From Inquilinus sp039594555 (GTDB taxonomy: Bacteria > Pseudomonadota > Alphaproteobacteria > DSM-16000 > Inquilinaceae): DNA of 24,072 bases. The notes beneath the pieces are model-generated. The model saw nothing but the letters and a program-made list of their open reading frames with translations. It did not search any database and was not told the DNA's origin. The first letter of the stretch is position 1; every line of letters begins with the position of its first letter. The position numbers were made by a program, and so were the translations under genes. Shown one piece after another: positions 23,668-24,072 of the stretch. The DNA lies in contig NZ_JBCNNF010000051.1 of NCBI RefSeq assembly GCF_039594555.1, positions 1 to 24,072 of the forward strand, given 5' to 3'.

Positions 23668-24072
23668 GATGCCGGCTCCAGCACCGCGACGGTGCCCCAG
23701 CCTTCGGCGCCCTCGGCCAGCGCGGCGGCCAGGCCGGGCGTGCTCTCGAACAGCACCTCGCCGGACGGCACCTCCCAGGCCGGCCCCTTCCCGGGCGCCA
23801 GATGGGCGACGATGCGCAGCCAGCCGCCGCCCTTGAGCATCCAGGCGACGTCCAGCATCCGGCCGCGGCTGCGGTCGATGCCCGGCCCGATCCGCCGCGC
23901 CGCCAGCAGCGGCACCACCCGGCTGTGCCGCAGCGCCAGCAGCCATTTCACCAGGTCCAGCCGGCGCATGGCCGCGGCATCGTCCTCGCCCGGCGGCTGC
24001 AGCACCGCGGCCTCGAAGGTGGCGGGGTCCAGCGCGTCGGGCAGGGTCTCGCCGGCATCGGCGAAGCCGGCG
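23664..24072 (-). CDS. treZ: Malto-oligosyltrehalose trehalohydrolase TreZ, C-terminal part
   Basis: Only the last 136 codons lie in the window; the gene continues past the right edge. The visible part matches the C-terminal region of TreZ: an ALDPATFEAAVLQPPG segment, the helix RRLDLVKWLLALRHSRVVPLL, and a final beta domain (MLDVAWMLKGGGWLRIVAHL ... GTVAVLEPAS). TreZ hydrolyses maltooligosyl trehalose made by TreY to free trehalose. The catalytic GH13 residues are outside the window. Its TGA stop overlaps the treY GTG. Confidence 0.88.
   Translation of the reverse strand, partial: AGFADAGETLPDALDPATFEAAVLQPPGEDDAAAMRRLDLVKWLLALRHSRVVPLLAARRIGPGIDRSRGRMLDVAWMLKGGGWLRIVAHLAPGKGPAWEVPSGEVLFESTPGLAAALAEGAEGWGTVAVLEPAS

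Overview
The window is chromosomal DNA from a high-G+C alphaproteobacterium. Sampled lines outside the island run at about 70-80% G+C. Three things support this placement: the PcaQ-type LysR regulator divergent from pcaD, the dispersed 'GTCATTGCGAG...GAAGCAATCC' hairpin repeats, and the overall gene content. A Rhodospirillales genus such as Inquilinus or an Azospirillum relative is my best guess, and it is inference only. Coding density is high, and no gene-free stretch exceeds 300 bases.

Positions 154-8125 hold a complete protocatechuate branch of the beta-ketoadipate pathway. Eight genes run leftward in the order pcaD-pcaC-pcaH-pcaG-pcaI-pcaJ-pcaF-pcaB, and pcaQ is divergent. PcaHG opens the protocatechuate ring, PcaB cycloisomerises the product, PcaC decarboxylates it, PcaD hydrolyses the enol-lactone, PcaIJ adds CoA, and PcaF cleaves to succinyl-CoA and acetyl-CoA. 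Most junctions overlap or are 3 bp apart. The exceptions are pcaI/pcaJ and pcaF/pcaB, which each contain a palindromic dispersed repeat; a second copy of the pcaF/pcaB repeat follows pcaB. The pcaD/pcaQ intergene carries a perfect 10-bp inverted repeat, probably part of the PcaQ control region.

Positions 8253-16170 are a mixed accessory/housekeeping stretch. It contains a selenium-binding protein (SBP56/methanethiol oxidase family) with a coupled polytopic membrane protein, a Bcr/CflA-type MFS efflux protein with a HAD hydrolase, a class I methyltransferase, an AEC-family transporter, a convergent Nudix hydrolase and two proteins of unknown function.

Positions about 16190-18250 are an AT-rich island, with some 60-base lines below 30% G+C. 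It carries two overlapping genes: a ParA/MinD-type ATPase and a SIR2-domain protein with its NAD-binding and catalytic motifs intact. This looks like a horizontally acquired two-gene defence module in which a ParA-like ATPase controls a SIR2 NADase effector. It is the most interesting part of the window. Its upstream region has nested dyad symmetries.

Positions 18259-24072 are a leftward glycogen/trehalose operon: treZ (cut by the window end), treY, an unknown 177-residue protein and glgX. GlgX debranches glycogen to malto-oligosaccharides, TreY converts their reducing end to a trehalosyl unit, and TreZ releases trehalose.
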